Positions 12,085-25,200 of a DNA stretch of 64,000 nucleotides are shown here, piece by piece (within the stretch, counting starts at the first letter, position 1; every line of letters starts with the position of its first letter). The notes beneath the pieces are model-generated. The model was given only the letters and a program-made list of their open reading frames with translations. It did no database searches and was not told the origin of the DNA. Where the stretch lies: assembly GCF_900324485.2 (NCBI RefSeq), contig NC_046649.1, positions 18,285,665 to 18,349,664 of the forward strand, written 5' to 3'. The position numbers and the translations under genes are program-made. The DNA comes from Mastacembelus armatus (lineage: Eukaryota > Chordata > Actinopteri > Synbranchiformes > Mastacembelidae).

Positions 12085-15000
12085 TCACTTTTGGCAAAGG
12101 CAGGAAGTGATGGAGAGGACAGTGCGAATCTGCCCATGCTGGTTGACAAAGCTGTGGCTCTCATAGCTTTGAGGAGTACAGGAGCTGGACTGTCTTTCAG
12201 TCCACAAGTGGCAAATTTCTGGGTCTGATGGACTCCTGTAGACAGAAAATGAACACATCATTAGTTTGTCCTCTCTATTAAACATGTTTTCCACTTTATG
12301 TCAACAAAAACACCTTCTACTGAAAAAATGTCAACTGGACAACTAAACTACAAGGACATAAAACTTCAGATTTTGAGCTGAAAGTTTCTAAAAAATTATA
12401 AATAAGGCCAGTCAGTGAGTCTAAAATAAGGACATGATACATCTAGAATATATACATTTGATAAAATGGTGCAGTTTTAAAAACATGAGGTCATTAATAT
12501 TATGTAGCTTCAATGAAGTGCTGGAATATGTTGATACTGAATGTTTAGAGTTATGTTAGCGTGAAAAAATATTTTAGAAACTTTGATGGAAATAAAAGGA
12601 CAAAACTGTATGATAAGGGGTTAAATACATTTCTAGATGAACTTTGTATTCGTGCTTCAACCAAAAAATGAAAGTGCAGTGTTGTATTGATGAATATGGA
12701 TTGTTGGCATCTTTTTCTTAACTGACAATTACATTGTTCTGCCACTCAAAACTAGAGCAGAAGGTATAAAAGGATCATTTGGTGTAGGGATAAACCTAAA
12801 ATGGCCCACATGCTCATGGTAGAAGGTGTCAGAGCTCACAGGCAATTGTTATGAGAGGAGGAGGTGTGTGTGCATCTAGCAGCTGTGTTCATACTTACCT
12901 GAGAAGGCATCGGTTTCCTGTTGTGCACCCTCCCAAACATCTGCCCACATCTATTTCCTGTGGAAAATTAGCAAAATAGAGAGAGGGCAATCAGCTCACA
13001 GCTGGCCACACATATTGACTGAGTTGGGTTGGGAGGTCTGTCTTCTGTTTAGCATATTAACTGCTTTGATTCGACACCTGCAGGGGCCATTTGTGTTTGC
13101 ACTCCACTCACACTTTTGGTGCAGAGGCACAACAGACGACCAAGGCTGTATCTAGGAATTCAACTTAAATAATCTCCATCAACCCCAAAAAACTGTGAAG
13201 AGAAAATCGCAAATTAAGACTTATTGCTGTGGTACTGTGGAGGTTGTGTATGTAGTTTTTGGAGGTTCCTTTAAAAGAGTTTTTATATCATTTCTAAATT
13301 GATTTTCCTATAAAAACAATACAGTTGGATTGAAATAAAGCTTCTTTGTAATGTTTTTTGAGGATCCTGATGAAGGTCACTACCTTGATCTCACAAAAGA
13401 GGTTTTCTTTCCACTAAGTTGGAGGACCTTTGGCCTTAATAGCCATGTTTCTTTTTTCCAGTAGGTGAAGTTGTGTCAGAAATTCCTGCTTCAACCAAAT
13501 CCAATCTGCTACTTTGCCACAGGTATTGTTGTAGGTTGCAATGAATAAACATGCAACACATCCTGAAGTCATTCACCTCAGGATGTGCGGTGCCAGTTAC
13601 TGTGCAGTGGATTAGGCTGATTAAGTGCTGTCTTCCACACACGTCTGATGAATAAAGACACTTCATTACTGTCTGGCACCCAACCTGACCCCACTTCCTC
13701 TAGAGAGTGTCAAACCAGCATCACAAACGAATCCCTCTTCTGATGTTAAATATACTACGCTAATCACAGAAGAAACAAGGTTTAGGTTTTACTTGTGGAT
13801 GAACACTGTTAGAAGAGAGCGTTTTAGTACTGATGTATTGAGTTTACACTTACTTTGAGCCTCTCCTCTTTGACTCCATATGCATGGTGGACTGTTTCAT
13901 AGTAATACTCCACATATGGGACCCTGTAGCAGCTTTCTTTCAGTTCACAGGCCGCTACAGTCTGGATGAGGTCCACTTTGTTGGGGGTGTCAACCAAGAC
14001 TGGGTCAAACTTAGTGGGGACACAGGAGAATCCCTCTGTGAATGATTAACACAGAAAATGTTAAAGTTATAATCTGTGATCCAAAGTTTGAAATGCCTTT
14101 TAAAAAAAAAAACACTAGACAACTTTATAACTTTTTATTTTTCTATTTTTCTGCTGCTCATTGTTTACATCAGTACTTTTTGAACACCAGGGTGTAAAAG
14201 GGATTTATATTTTCAAATAGACTATAATAAAATAAAACTTCATCAATAACTTTATCAGTATGATAGTAGCAAACTTCACCTCTATTTCTCTTTTAGTGAA
14301 ACCAGTAAAATAATGCACTTTCAGACATTTCTTAAACAAAATACTACACTCAGAGGTTTGTTTTATGGTATTTTAAGTCATTTCACTCATATCCAATAAA
14401 ATATCTGGAAAAATCTCCCATGTCATAGTGGAAATAGTACATCTTTGATAACAGACTGTACCAGTATTATTATTATTATTATTTATTAAAACACTGTAGA
14501 GGGACCCGCCTCTGTTTATTTATAACGCTGAATGACTCATAAGCCTCTTATGCTTCTGTTGTTTCTTATGTTTCTGTGCGTTTTGCATTTGATGACCTGT
14601 TCTCTGTTCATCTTAGCAGCTTTTTCTCTTTTGTTTATTATTGGTTTAAGCAGGACTGTGCAATGACCACCAACCTGGAGAACCTTTGGCCTTGGAGCAT
14701 CCTCCCACGTCGATTACCGTCTCATATGGTGTCTCGGAGTAATACGTCCTCAGCGCGGGGACTCGGATGCAATGGCTCAGCTTGATCTCACAGTGGCACT
14801 CCTCGATGACCTCCACCTCCCGGGGTCCTTCCAGCAGGAGCACCCGGTCCACTCGCATTCCTGTTGGCTCGCACACCTGGTTCATCCCACAGGAGGGCAG
14901 CTGGTTCAGCGCCTCCGAGCTCTCTGGAGCCAGTGGCCCCCGCGTCCTCATCTTTTGTAAGGTGAGAGAAGTAATTTATTGTCTGGGTCAGACAAGTCAA

Positions 15001-16337
15001 AACATGTTTCTGTGATTATGTGCGTTTTTCAGAAAGTGGTGCAAGTTTTTTTTATATCCTACTGGCAGTTTGTGGTTAGAGTTCATGGTTTAGAGTTTTT
15101 ATCTTAAAAATATTAATCATATTTTGATATTTAAATAACATATTCGTTGTGATGTCAAAATGAGAACTTCATTAATTATCAAGTATGTGATGTTTTGGTG
15201 CTTGACAGACCATCACAAAGCTACAGCGCAACCTTGTGGCCACGTAAGGAAACGTCGCTTACTTTTTTGCTCCTGAGGAATTCCAGCATTGATGAGTGTT
15301 TTGAGTAGTCCTGCTGAACAGTCTCATGTGAGGGTCTGGATGCTCCCCCACAGTGTGACCTGCACATTCCCACATCTACACTGACAGGATTCCCCGAGAT
15401 GTCTGAGAAACAAAACACTGGATTTCAATCGGCAGGTACTGATAATCCATAAAATGTAGTTATTGATATAAGCAGTTTCTTTAGCCTTTGACTTTCCCAA
15501 CATGTTGAACAAGTGCTCAGTAGAATATGAGAAGACATAATAGTTTTTCTGGACTTTTATAAAAGGTATAGAGACAGATTTGTTGCACACCAAAAACAAA
15601 CAAAACAAATTAAAATAAAATAAAAATTTTAAAAAACATGCAGTGAAGGAAGAGTTACTGAACATATTATAGACTGTAGTGCTTTACCTTGTCCAATATA
15701 CACAAAGTGGCTCTGTCTTTTGCAGCATACTCTCTGTGTGAAGAGGTTTCTGTGATCTATGTGTTTGCTCAACACTGCTGTCACTAGAAAACACAAGACA
15801 AACATACATCAGTGCCCCAGGAGCTTCAATTTGTATCATATTACTGAAGAAAATAAACTAAAGATTAGATTAAACACATTAACCACAAAACACAAGTGTG
15901 CAGGTATCAGTATCCCTCAGGGTTATTTGCCAGTGAAAAGCACTGATTTACTGTTATTTAATCCCAGACTATATGAATATGAACAGCAATGACCTTCCAA
16001 GGGAAACACACTCTCAAAATGCACTGTATATTGCATGATTATGTTCATCTGTAAATATTTCAGTATTTTATAGGATAGTGTTTTGACTCCACTTTGCACT
16101 TGCAAACACATCACACACACCTCCCGGTATCACACCTTCTTCTACTGCTCATGTTTACCATGTTATAGTCAAAGGATTAGTAAGTATATCTGAGCAGATT
16201 GGTGTCACTCTGATCAGTGAGTAGCTGCTTCTACATCTATGTCACAAGAGCAGCAGGAAAATAGAATATAACAAATAGTACTCACAGGCCAGGTAGAGGA
16301 CACACATTAGGAGAAGGAACGGCCGAGGTACATCCAT
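12085..16337 (-). CDS. pnhd: Pinhead, secreted cysteine-rich developmental signalling protein
   Basis: Secreted protein known from chordates that influences dorsoventral and mesoderm patterning together with Admp. Exons (minus strand): 16337-16286, 15783-15688, 15402-15263, 14951-14675, 14035-13854, 12957-12899, 12235-12085, giving 318 residues with all phases agreeing. It starts MDVPRPFLLLLMCVLYLA-like, a signal peptide. Two homologous cysteine-rich halves follow: VDVGMCRSHCGG ... CEPTGMRVDRV ... ECHCEIKLSHCIRVP, then GFSCVPTKFDPVLVD ... ACELKESCYRVPYVEYYYE ... VGRCLGGC ... SITSCLCQK. The exon 4 donor is ambiguous: 14675 or 14684 both keep frame and differ by three residues. The identity rests on the repeated cysteine architecture plus the position beside admp. 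Confidence 0.85.
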
Positions 16338-16404
16338 GGCTTTAGTCCGAATCTGCTCCTCAGCTGCCAGATCTTGAGTGTCACTCTGCTCTCCAGTGCC
16401 TCAG

Positions 16405-16414
16405 ATATTTATAT
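16405..16414 (-). promoter_or_regulatory. TATA box of pnhd
   Basis: The minus strand reads ATATAAATAT about 70 bases before the pnhd ATG, predicting initiation near 16378. Both pnhd and admp therefore have a TATA box at almost the same distance from their start codons. Confidence 0.6.
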
Positions 16415-18908
16415 GGGATCAAGCTTCAGCCCCAGATGTTACCTAAAAACAAAGTCTCAGAGTGGTGTGGAGTCAAAAATGTGAGAGCTAATCAAATTTC
16501 CATGCTGAATGCCTGATGGTGTTCTTAAAGCAGGGGCGACTTCAAAGGAAATCTATACAGCTTCTCTGTTTCTGCTGTCTGAGGACCCAGTGGTTTGAGT
16601 GTGGCAACCAGATCCAGGCTCACCCTAATGAAGTGCCTTAAGTAGCCTTGAGCCATTAAAGCATCGCTCATTCAAAGGCATTAATCATCTTTTATCTCAG
16701 GGGAAGGTGTTTAGCACCTCTAACTTAAAACAAAATCTGGTCTGAACAAATAAACAGGGTCAGCATGGGGCCCCGAGCCTCCCCTTCCGAAAACTCCAGC
16801 ACCTTTGTGTTTATTCATCATGACACCAAATGGCCAGACCTCTCAGGACCTCCCATCAAATCTCACTTCTCCTCAGAGAAAGTGGAAAAGTGAACTTTTA
16901 GGATAAAATGCTGTATATTAAACACATTTCCAGATGTGAACATTTATGTTTGCGCATCTTCCATGAAGTTTAAATGGAAAAAAAGTTAATAATCAAGTAT
17001 TCATCTGAAATGGGAAACCCTAAGTACACAATCCTCTAAAAACCTAATCACAGGAAAGAGGTGTAGCTCTATTATAATGTTGGGTTTCACTGAGCTTCCA
17101 CTTATATCTTAATAAGGAGTTAGTCCTTCTTTGAAGTGTTGATGTGATCCCCTCATTTTCACAGGGATCAACGGATCATCGTTCAGCTGACAGCACTCAG
17201 ACACCTTGATTAAGGTGATGCCTACAGCAGCTTGAATTGTTGAGTTCATTGAGTTACAACAAATCTTGTTGCAGTTCTGTCATAATCCTGATGAAAGCCA
17301 GCTTCAGCCTTAGTAATTACTTGATTTAATTATGTAGATTATAGAGTGAGTTGGTTTTCTTACAAGATTTTTATAAAGGAAAGAATCTTATAATTTTATT
17401 CATACTATTAATGTTATTATTAAAAACATGAAATAGACTCACTCTTCAATTAATCCTAGTTTGAGACTCACAACTTAATCAACTTTGTGCGTTTGATAAT
17501 AAGACTTACAACTCCAATGAAATCTAACCCACCTACTACTAAAAGTTCATCCTTCTTTATCTGACCACAGTGCACAGAAAAAGAAAACAATAATAATCTT
17601 CACATTAATGAACACTGCTGCATTTTGCCCAGATTTTATGCTCAGACCTAAAACATACTTTATTATAGACAGTAATCAGCATCTATTTGTTAATTTTAGA
17701 GATTACTTTAATATATAGATTTCCCTCTGAAATTTGTGTTTAAATACTCTAGCCACTCATCTGCCCTAGAATGTTATGTTTTACCCCTAAATAGCTTAAA
17801 TGCACTTTTAAAAATATTTTTTTATATATTATCGAAATCTTTATCAAATACTCAGATAACAAATTGCATGGTAATTGTCTGTCACCAATTCTGATACTCA
17901 TTGACTGGCTATATTTCTCATAAAGTAGGGCAAGTGTTTCCTATAGCAGTGACATTCATGTTTTTGTGCTGAAAAATGAGTAAAATACCACCTCATCCTC
18001 AACCACCCATTTGAATGCAAACCTCCTACCTCTGTAGCAAATCTTTCCTCACTTTGATTCAGCATAGCACATGCTGAGATGATCACTGAAGTGATGATTG
18101 GATTACACTGAGTCATTTGCGACATGGACACGAAGCTTATGCATGATTGCTAGACAATCCCTGTGTCCAGTCTAGGTAGCAGAGGTTGACGGGAGTGACA
18201 AGTAAGAGACAGCTCATCAGTATGTCTGTGTGGGCTGTCTGGTGTTGTGTCTGGGTCACTGTAGCCTGGTCAACTAAAACAGATTTTTAACTTGGTGCAG
18301 TGTATTTACGTTGCAAATGCATTTAAGACAAATGCAATGTTAAACCACACTGACACCAAACATAGGAATAAATATGATAAGCATGGTCAGAAACTAATGT
18401 TAAAAATATACATGAAGACTTCGCTACTTTAATCCAAAGGAAACACCAGGAAACTGAACAACTTTAACTGCTGTTTTAAGCTTTTCCTTGGCCCATTGAC
18501 CCCTAATAATTTTGCAAAGAGGTAATCCTATTAATGTACTTTTCAAGCACCTTTAGGTTCATGTCTAGGAGTTAAAAAGCCTCTGTAAAGCCTGTCTATT
18601 GTCTGCTTGGGGAGGGAGGTGTCCAGCACTCTGGGATTAAAGGACAGTAGTTCTGGATTACAGACCAGGAGCAAAGGGAGAGAGCTGGTGAAAAAGAGAA
18701 GTGGTATTATAGTAGCATATGGACAAGTAGTTCAGAGCAAAACATCTTTGGACATTTTTCCTGATGTAGCCAGTTGGCTTTGAAATTATAGCATGACTCT
18801 TACAGCTTTTTTTCTTTGGGATTTGGTTTGTGGAGATTTGCTTTGTTGGTAATTTACCACCTGCTTATTTAAAAAAAACTTCAAATCCTCTGTCCGCTGG
18901 TGTCTACG
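16415..18908. other. Divergent intergenic region, pnhd / NIM1 kinase
   Basis: 2.5 kb between two head-to-head genes. AT-rich, with no recognisable coding sequence or repeat family. It should hold the upstream control sequence of pnhd and the promoter of the kinase gene. Confidence 0.4.
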
Positions 18909-21700
18909 ATGTATTTGAACAGGAATAGTGCCATCAACACAGAAAGGAGTAAGAAGAACATAAAAGGAAAAACATGTGAGTACAGACATATTCACAAACT
19001 TTAAACTGAAGGATTTTATGATTTGGAAACACATTGATTAGAATCAATGTAAGTCAGTTGAGACTGATTTTAAATCATTGCTGTTTCATCCTAAAATATG
19101 ACATTTGGTTGTGTTCTCCACCTCAGGGGCCCACTTGAAGACAACTCCACGCCAGGAAGCAACGTCCGCGCTGATGACCCCAAAGGTGGGGAAAAAGGTG
19201 GAAGTAAAGGAGAACCTCACAGACGAGCAGAAGGCAATGCAACGTACAGTGTTTGGGAAGGCGTGCTATGACCTGACCCATTCAGAGAGGGTGATGAATG
19301 AGCTGACATTCGGCCGACGAGTGGGACTTTATGAGCTGAGAGGGGAGATTGGCTCTGGCAACTTCTCGCAGGTTAGACTGGGGATACATGACCTGACAAA
19401 AGGTAAGATACTACCTGCTTTGTCTTTTTTTAAACCCTTTTTCATAGCGCCAGTGATAAAGTATGACATGTGGCTGGAGATACACACCATAAGTTCATGC
19501 AAAGATTGAAAAATATTTGTTGGTCCCAGAGATGATGTGCAAGTCTGACATTTTATTGTATGTTCTGTAAAGACTATAAAATAGTTAAATATGTCTATGC
19601 TTTTATGATTGAAGTGGGTATTTTCACTGCAGATGTGTTGCTCTAGAGCACAGTAGTCAGCCCAGGTCCTCGAGAGCCACCGCCCTACTTATTTTATCTC
19701 CGCCCTTCCTGCTTCTGACTGATCTACCTGATCACCTGATCTAGCTGATAAGCAGTGGGTGGGGCAGTGATAATTGGAAAACAAGCTCTGGGGTACTGGC
19801 GTTGACTCCTCCTGCTCTAGTGATTATGGTTGGAAGCAGGATGGTGTATTATGAAGCTGAACAAAAATTAGCAGCAATGTTGCTGTAATGAAGAAATATG
19901 ACACCCAAGACTACAATGTGATGTATTTTCAGAAGTTTTTACTGCATGATAGACAACAACAGAGCTCTACAGCACAGACATAGTTTTTGGCTAGTTTTGG
20001 ATATATAGGAATATCAAACATGACTATGTATTGTTATAGTGTAAAAACAAGGGTTTTGTATGCAGTCAGAGTAATGTAATGTGTAATCACAACATCATTG
20101 CATCAGAGTTTTTTCAAATATGGGTAATGTCTTTATATCAGGAAGGTAATGTACTGATGGTTTTACAGACATACTTCAGTCATCTCAGTTCAACATATTA
20201 CATGGTGTAGGTCCAGTCTGGGTCATTCCAGATGTCAGAAAATGATAGATAAGCTCATCAACCTGCAATGCTCTAATCCATACTGCTTCAGCTTTCACCG
20301 TCTGCGGCTTAGATCTAATAATAGTGATAAACGCTAAGGTTCAACACATAAAGGATGCAGGGATTAACAATATTTAGTGGCATAAGGAAGATTAAAGGTA
20401 GCAGTAGTGTATTCCTTGTTGTCTCACTGCTTTGCCCACGTCTTTCTTCACCTGACAGAAAGAGTAGCAGTGAAAATCCTGGACAAGATGCGTCTGGGCA
20501 ATTGTCCACAGACGCTTTTTACCTCAGAAATCTCTTGCATGGAGAAGCTGTCCCATCCCAACATTGTGAGACTGTATGAGGTGGTGGAGACGTTCAAACG
20601 GCTCTACCTGGTGATGGAGTATGCCAGTGGAGGAGAGCTATTCTCTCATATCAGCACCAGGGGGCGCATGTCAGAACTGGAGAGCAAACTTGTATTTTCA
20701 CAAGTCCTGTCTGCAGTCAGTCATATGGTAAGTCAACAGTAGCTTTTAGGTGAACATTATGAGCAGTACATTGTCTTACTGAATAATTAGTCCTGATAAT
20801 GAAAACACTGAAATAGAAATTAATTAGCACAGCTCATCATTGCTTCTATGATGAGCTGTGCTAATTAATTTCTATTTCCCCTGTCAGAAAACTGAATGTA
20901 TGTATAACAGTCTCAAACATTTGTCTTGTTTTGTCTTTTTCCAGCATAATAATAATATTGTCCACAGGGACCTGAAGGCTGAGAATGTCTTCTACACAAG
21001 CACTTACTGCATTAAAGTGGGTGACTTTGGTTTCAGCACGTCTTGCTGCACCAGTGAAGTGCTAAACACATTCTGTGGCTCTCCACCATACGCAGCCCCA
21101 GAACTGTTTAAAGACAAAGGTTATGTTGGTCAATATGCAGATTTCTGGGCACTTGGTATTTTGTTATATTTTATGGTGACTGCCACTATGCCATTCAAAG
21201 CTGCTAACACAGGCAGACTTAGGTGTTGTATCCTGCAGGGCTCCTATGCCATTCCCTCTTATGTACCCGAATCATGCCAGGAGATCATTAAGGGCCTCTT
21301 GAGGCCAGTGCCTGTTGATCGCCTCAGCATTAGACAGATCATGGCCAGCAACTGGATGAAAGGCATTGAATTCCTCCAGGCCTACCCCTCTTGTAGCCCT
21401 ACACCCTCACATCTGGTTGAGCCAACCTATGTCCTTAGCCCGGATGAACTACATGTGAAGGCTGCGCTAATAGAACTTGGCATCACTGAGATCCATCTCC
21501 TCAACAACAGCCTGGACCTGAGAAGCCCAGTTACTGGGGCTTACCGGATTTTGCTACATCGCATTCAAAAGAGGAGGTCCGTGGAAGGTCTGGGCTACAA
21601 CCAGTTGCGCACCAAAGAGTTACAGAACAGAATCCAATGGAGAGCAGACTCAGACAACCTACTAAACAAACGCCACTCTGTTGTCTGTATCATTATGTAG
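18909..21700 (+). CDS. nim1k: NIM1-type serine/threonine kinase (AMPK-related family)
   Basis: Protein kinase of the AMPK-related group, whose members are activated by LKB1. Exons: 18909-18975 (predicted), 19127-19402, 20459-20727, 20945-21700, giving 455 residues (human NIM1K has 436). The kinase domain has [11 protein letters not shown] (P loop), VAVKIL (catalytic Lys), [15 protein letters not shown], an activation loop [14 protein letters not shown] whose Thr fits the LKB1 target position, and [12 protein letters not shown]. The C-terminus ends HSVVCIIM, like the Cys-containing tail of NIM1. Exon 1 is weaker: an ATG with A at -3, 22 codons and a GTGAGT donor, in phase with the CAG acceptor at 19126. 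If it is wrong, the first in-frame ATG is 19174 (417 residues). It may be the ohnologue of mammalian NIM1K rather than its orthologue (see findings). AATAAA at 22823-22828 is a candidate poly(A) signal. Confidence 0.9.
19650..19795 (-). repeat. Dispersed teleost repeat, copy A (nim1k intron)
   Basis: On the minus strand it reads GCTTGTTTTCCAATTATCAC, then TAGATCAGGTGATCAGGTAG, AGTCAGAAGCAGG, GCGGTGGCTCTCGAGGACC. It shares blocks in the same order with copy B at 44575-44705. The CTCGAGGACC end is typical of a non-autonomous repeat common in fish genomes. It is non-coding. Confidence 0.6.
20810..20878. repeat. Perfect inverted repeat, 31-bp arms and 7-base loop
   Basis: Arms 20810-20840 and 20848-20878 are exact reverse complements around the loop TGCTTCT. 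The structure lies in the last intron of the NIM1 kinase gene, 66 bases before the exon 4 acceptor, so the transcript could fold into a long uninterrupted hairpin. See findings. Confidence 0.95.
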
Positions 21701-21704
21701 TTCG

Positions 21705-22283
21705 GTTTGAAATAATTCAGCATTTTGGGAAATATGCATATTTGCTTTCTGGCCATAGGTTTGATGAGAAGATTGGTATCACTCTCATGAAGTATGTTAA
21801 GTAGGGAGCTTAGCCTAACCTAGCCGAAAGACTGGAATCAGCAGGAAAGAACTGCTCATCTTCTTGTTGTCCAAAGGTAAAATGAAAGAAAGAAGCTTAC
21901 TCCTGTTTCCCCTGCACCAACAGTAATATCAAATATTTTAGGTGGAAGCTACAGAACAACAGTTGAACACAGTAGCATCTCGGAGTCTTGTTGTCGCAGT
22001 GAGGTTGAGAGGCTACCAGCTGAGATGCTACACATATAAACCCTTTATCGTTAAGAAATAATTAAACAAACCAAACATAGCCTGCTAACTAAATGTGCCT
22101 GTAGCCCTACTTTTCAAACTTTAGTTGTTTCTCTTTACTTATAGACTTCATGCTAAGCTAAGCTCATGCTTCCTGGCTGCAGCTGTATAGTTAACATAGA
22201 GAATTGAAAATGTTTTCATGTAATTTTCAGAAAGCAGGTGATTAAGCATTACTCCTAAAATGTTGAACTATTCCTTTATTAAT
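21705..22283. mobile_element. Non-autonomous DNA transposon with terminal inverted repeats
   Basis: The left end reads TTTGAAATAATTCAGCATTT and continues TTGGGAAATATGC. The right end, read in reverse, gives AAAGGAATAGTTCAACATTT. These are diverged inverted termini of a short element (about 580 bases) that is widespread in teleosts. Internal words such as CTTTCTGGCC, GATGAGAAGAT, CACTCTCATGAAGTATG and AAAGACTGGAA also fit that family. It has no coding capacity, starts about five bases after the kinase stop codon, and so supplies the beginning of its 3' UTR. Confidence 0.7.
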
Positions 22284-25200
22284 TTAGCTGCTTTTATAGC
22301 AAAGCTAACGGGACAAACCTGGGTTTCAGTTTTGAATCTGGCTGTGAATGGGTGCTCTGCTCTAATGCTAATGCAAGTCACTGTAAAAGAATGTGGCGTA
22401 ATATGTGACCATACTTGGCACCTCTTATGCCCACTACAGATAACATCATATCAGTTTATGGAAATCAACTGAGCATAAAAGAAATTTCACTTCAGCATTG
22501 AAAATAACCTAAAGATTCCTCTCAGTGAAGCAGATAAAGTTTTTTTAGAGTTAAATATCAAAGAGGAAAAGATAAACGATCAGACTGACTACAAGAATCA
22601 GACACTTACAATACTAGTTAAATATTATTTTTTGGTTTTTCATCCATATACAGCTGTGGCAAAATTCAAGTGAAATTTTAATAGTTTTCCTTTTTCATTA
22701 ATATTTTTATTTCAGAGATATTTTTGTGTCCTTTATAATTGCAGAAAATGTGTTTTCATACATGCTGAGGAGCAATTAGCTTTACAGAAAAAATTTAGTT
22801 GACAAACTTTCAGTAAACAACAAATAAACCAAAATTAAAGATAAATAATTGGCTATTAAAAATCAAGTTACTGCATTCATGGTGCTGCAAAGTATTTTTG
22901 TCATATGCTGCCCCAATAGGAGGGCAAGCAATTATTTATAATGCTGTAAATACAGTTCATGCTGTTGATGAAAGAAAGCTATTATGACAGTTTTTGGAGT
23001 TAGGTAAAACAGCATAAAATATTATAGCAATAAATTAAGTGTCATTTCCAAATTACTTTGTGGTGTGCGATGTTTTATGGCTCCTTTCATCTTTTATATT
23101 TTGTTGCGCTTTCTATACTCTCATAGGAACCAGGATTTTATTTCCATCATGTCAATCTTTGGAACCAAACTTGCATAGGCTTCTGTTAACATGAATTTCA
23201 GTCTTTTTATGTGAAACTGGCAACTGGCAAGTCTGTGCTGTGACTTTTATTGCTTTATTGCTTTCATTTTCTTGTTCAAAGTTTCCCATGCAGTTTATAA
23301 CCTAATTTCCTCTTCTGGTTTATATATTTAAGTGTATCATTTCCCGTAATTCCTCACATGTTTCAGTGTAAAGTAATATTACATGCTATTGGTAAAATTT
23401 AAGAAATACAGGCCATTTTTTGGAAAATATAACTGAAAATGCAGAACATGTGCCTGCCTTTTTAAAATCACAATGACAACTGCAATTAATAAGAGTATCT
23501 GAACACTGGCACAAGCATTTAAAGAAATGTTTTCTGTGTGATTATTTCTCAAATTGTACAAGGGTGTATAAATTTATGATGTCAACTGTATTCTTTTCTC
23601 TACCTTCATGTTTTTTCCCCTTGAAAAAAAGAAAACTAACATTGCTCAGAAAACCAACCAGCCATTTCTTTCTACCCATGCATGCAAAATCAAAAAGCAG
23701 CACATTTGTCAGTAGTGTTATGATATAAACATGAAGAAACAAAGTCTCAGCACTAAAATCTTTTTCAAGCTGCTACCCAATTCTTCAACCTTTGAAGGTG
23801 GGACATCTATTAGTCATAATGTAATTTTGGATGTCCATCAATACTGGATTTTCCATTAATGTCTTGGTAATTGTTATGTATTAGGTTATCTATCACCTCT
23901 GCCTTTGGGCTAATTTGGCATCCTATTAAAACAAATACTTCACCTGCATGCATGAATGATTCTCTGCTTTTTAATGTTGGGTGCCCTACTTTTTTTTAAC
24001 AGCAATCCTGTCACGCTTAACTGTTATTCACGTGTTCATATGCCGAGAAGACAAGTCCATACTTTCCTTTAATCAACAAACATCAGATAGTTAATACACC
24101 GTGGTGCACAGGCTTGTAATTTCTGACAATGAGGCATAGTTTTAACAAACATTTTACTATCTGCAAGACGAAGCTTCTGCAGGGCCCCAGTGTGTGGAAG
24201 TCATCAATCTCCACCGACAGCAAAGTCAAACACTGTGTTACTCACAGTGAGATTTTATCAGATGCATGTCCCAGCAGTTCTTGTGAATGCCCATGGACAT
24301 ACATGTGTGATATGCAGGGATTAATGAGCTCCCTGTCAGATCATACAGCCTGCTATTGCTTGGAAATCAGCACATCATATTCACAGATAGTCTCATTGAA
24401 GTTTTATGTGTACTGGCTTTCTTTCTGCAGATAATTTGCTGTGACTTTTTAATTTTTCTGGTTTGATTTGTTGGATCTAATTAGTTGAGCATCCTGTGCA
24501 AAGTAAATCAACTGCAGTTGGAATCCTGATGGGTGGTAAAAATTTTAAATTGCATTATAAGAATTAAAAAATATAATAGTAATAGTCGTAATAGTATTCA
24601 TCCATCCATGGATCATATCCCAGGATGAACTGGACAAAGAGCAGGAAAATAAGATTTTTTTTTTTCAAGAAATATATAACCCACAATTTTAGTGCACAAA
24701 CAGGAACAATGAACAACTGTATAATTCATGGATCACAGTAATTTGGGAATAGCTCGAAAATAAGTGCTTAAAGTGAAACATCATCTCAAATTCTAGCATT
24801 TAAAAAAGTTATTTAAAGTAACTGTTTTATAGAGCCATGTATGTATAGCGCAGAAGAAAAGATTATATTTAATTACCACGGTATAAAGTGGTCAATGTGA
24901 CACTACAATCCTTATATTTACTAGAAATGGCTCTATCTGCCCATATCAAAAAGGGGTTCAAATTGGTGTTACGTGGCAGTGTTTGGTAGTAGAAATTGTA
25001 GTTCTGGATTCATGTTCTATTTGTTTAAGGCCCCATACAGATAAACATTATGAGATACAGCTATGTAGCGCAAAAGATGAAAATGTATATAGGATGTATA
25101 TAGTCTAGCTAACACTAATTCACAGCCCCTGTCCCTAGTTAGGATTTAAATCAGGTTTAAAACATTCAAACTATTAACCTCATTACCAGAACCAGCAGAA

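Noticed and set aside
14767-15015. Plus-strand ORFs over pnhd exon 4
   Set aside because: They are shadows of the GC-richer pnhd exon, whose minus-strand frame has the conserved cysteines.
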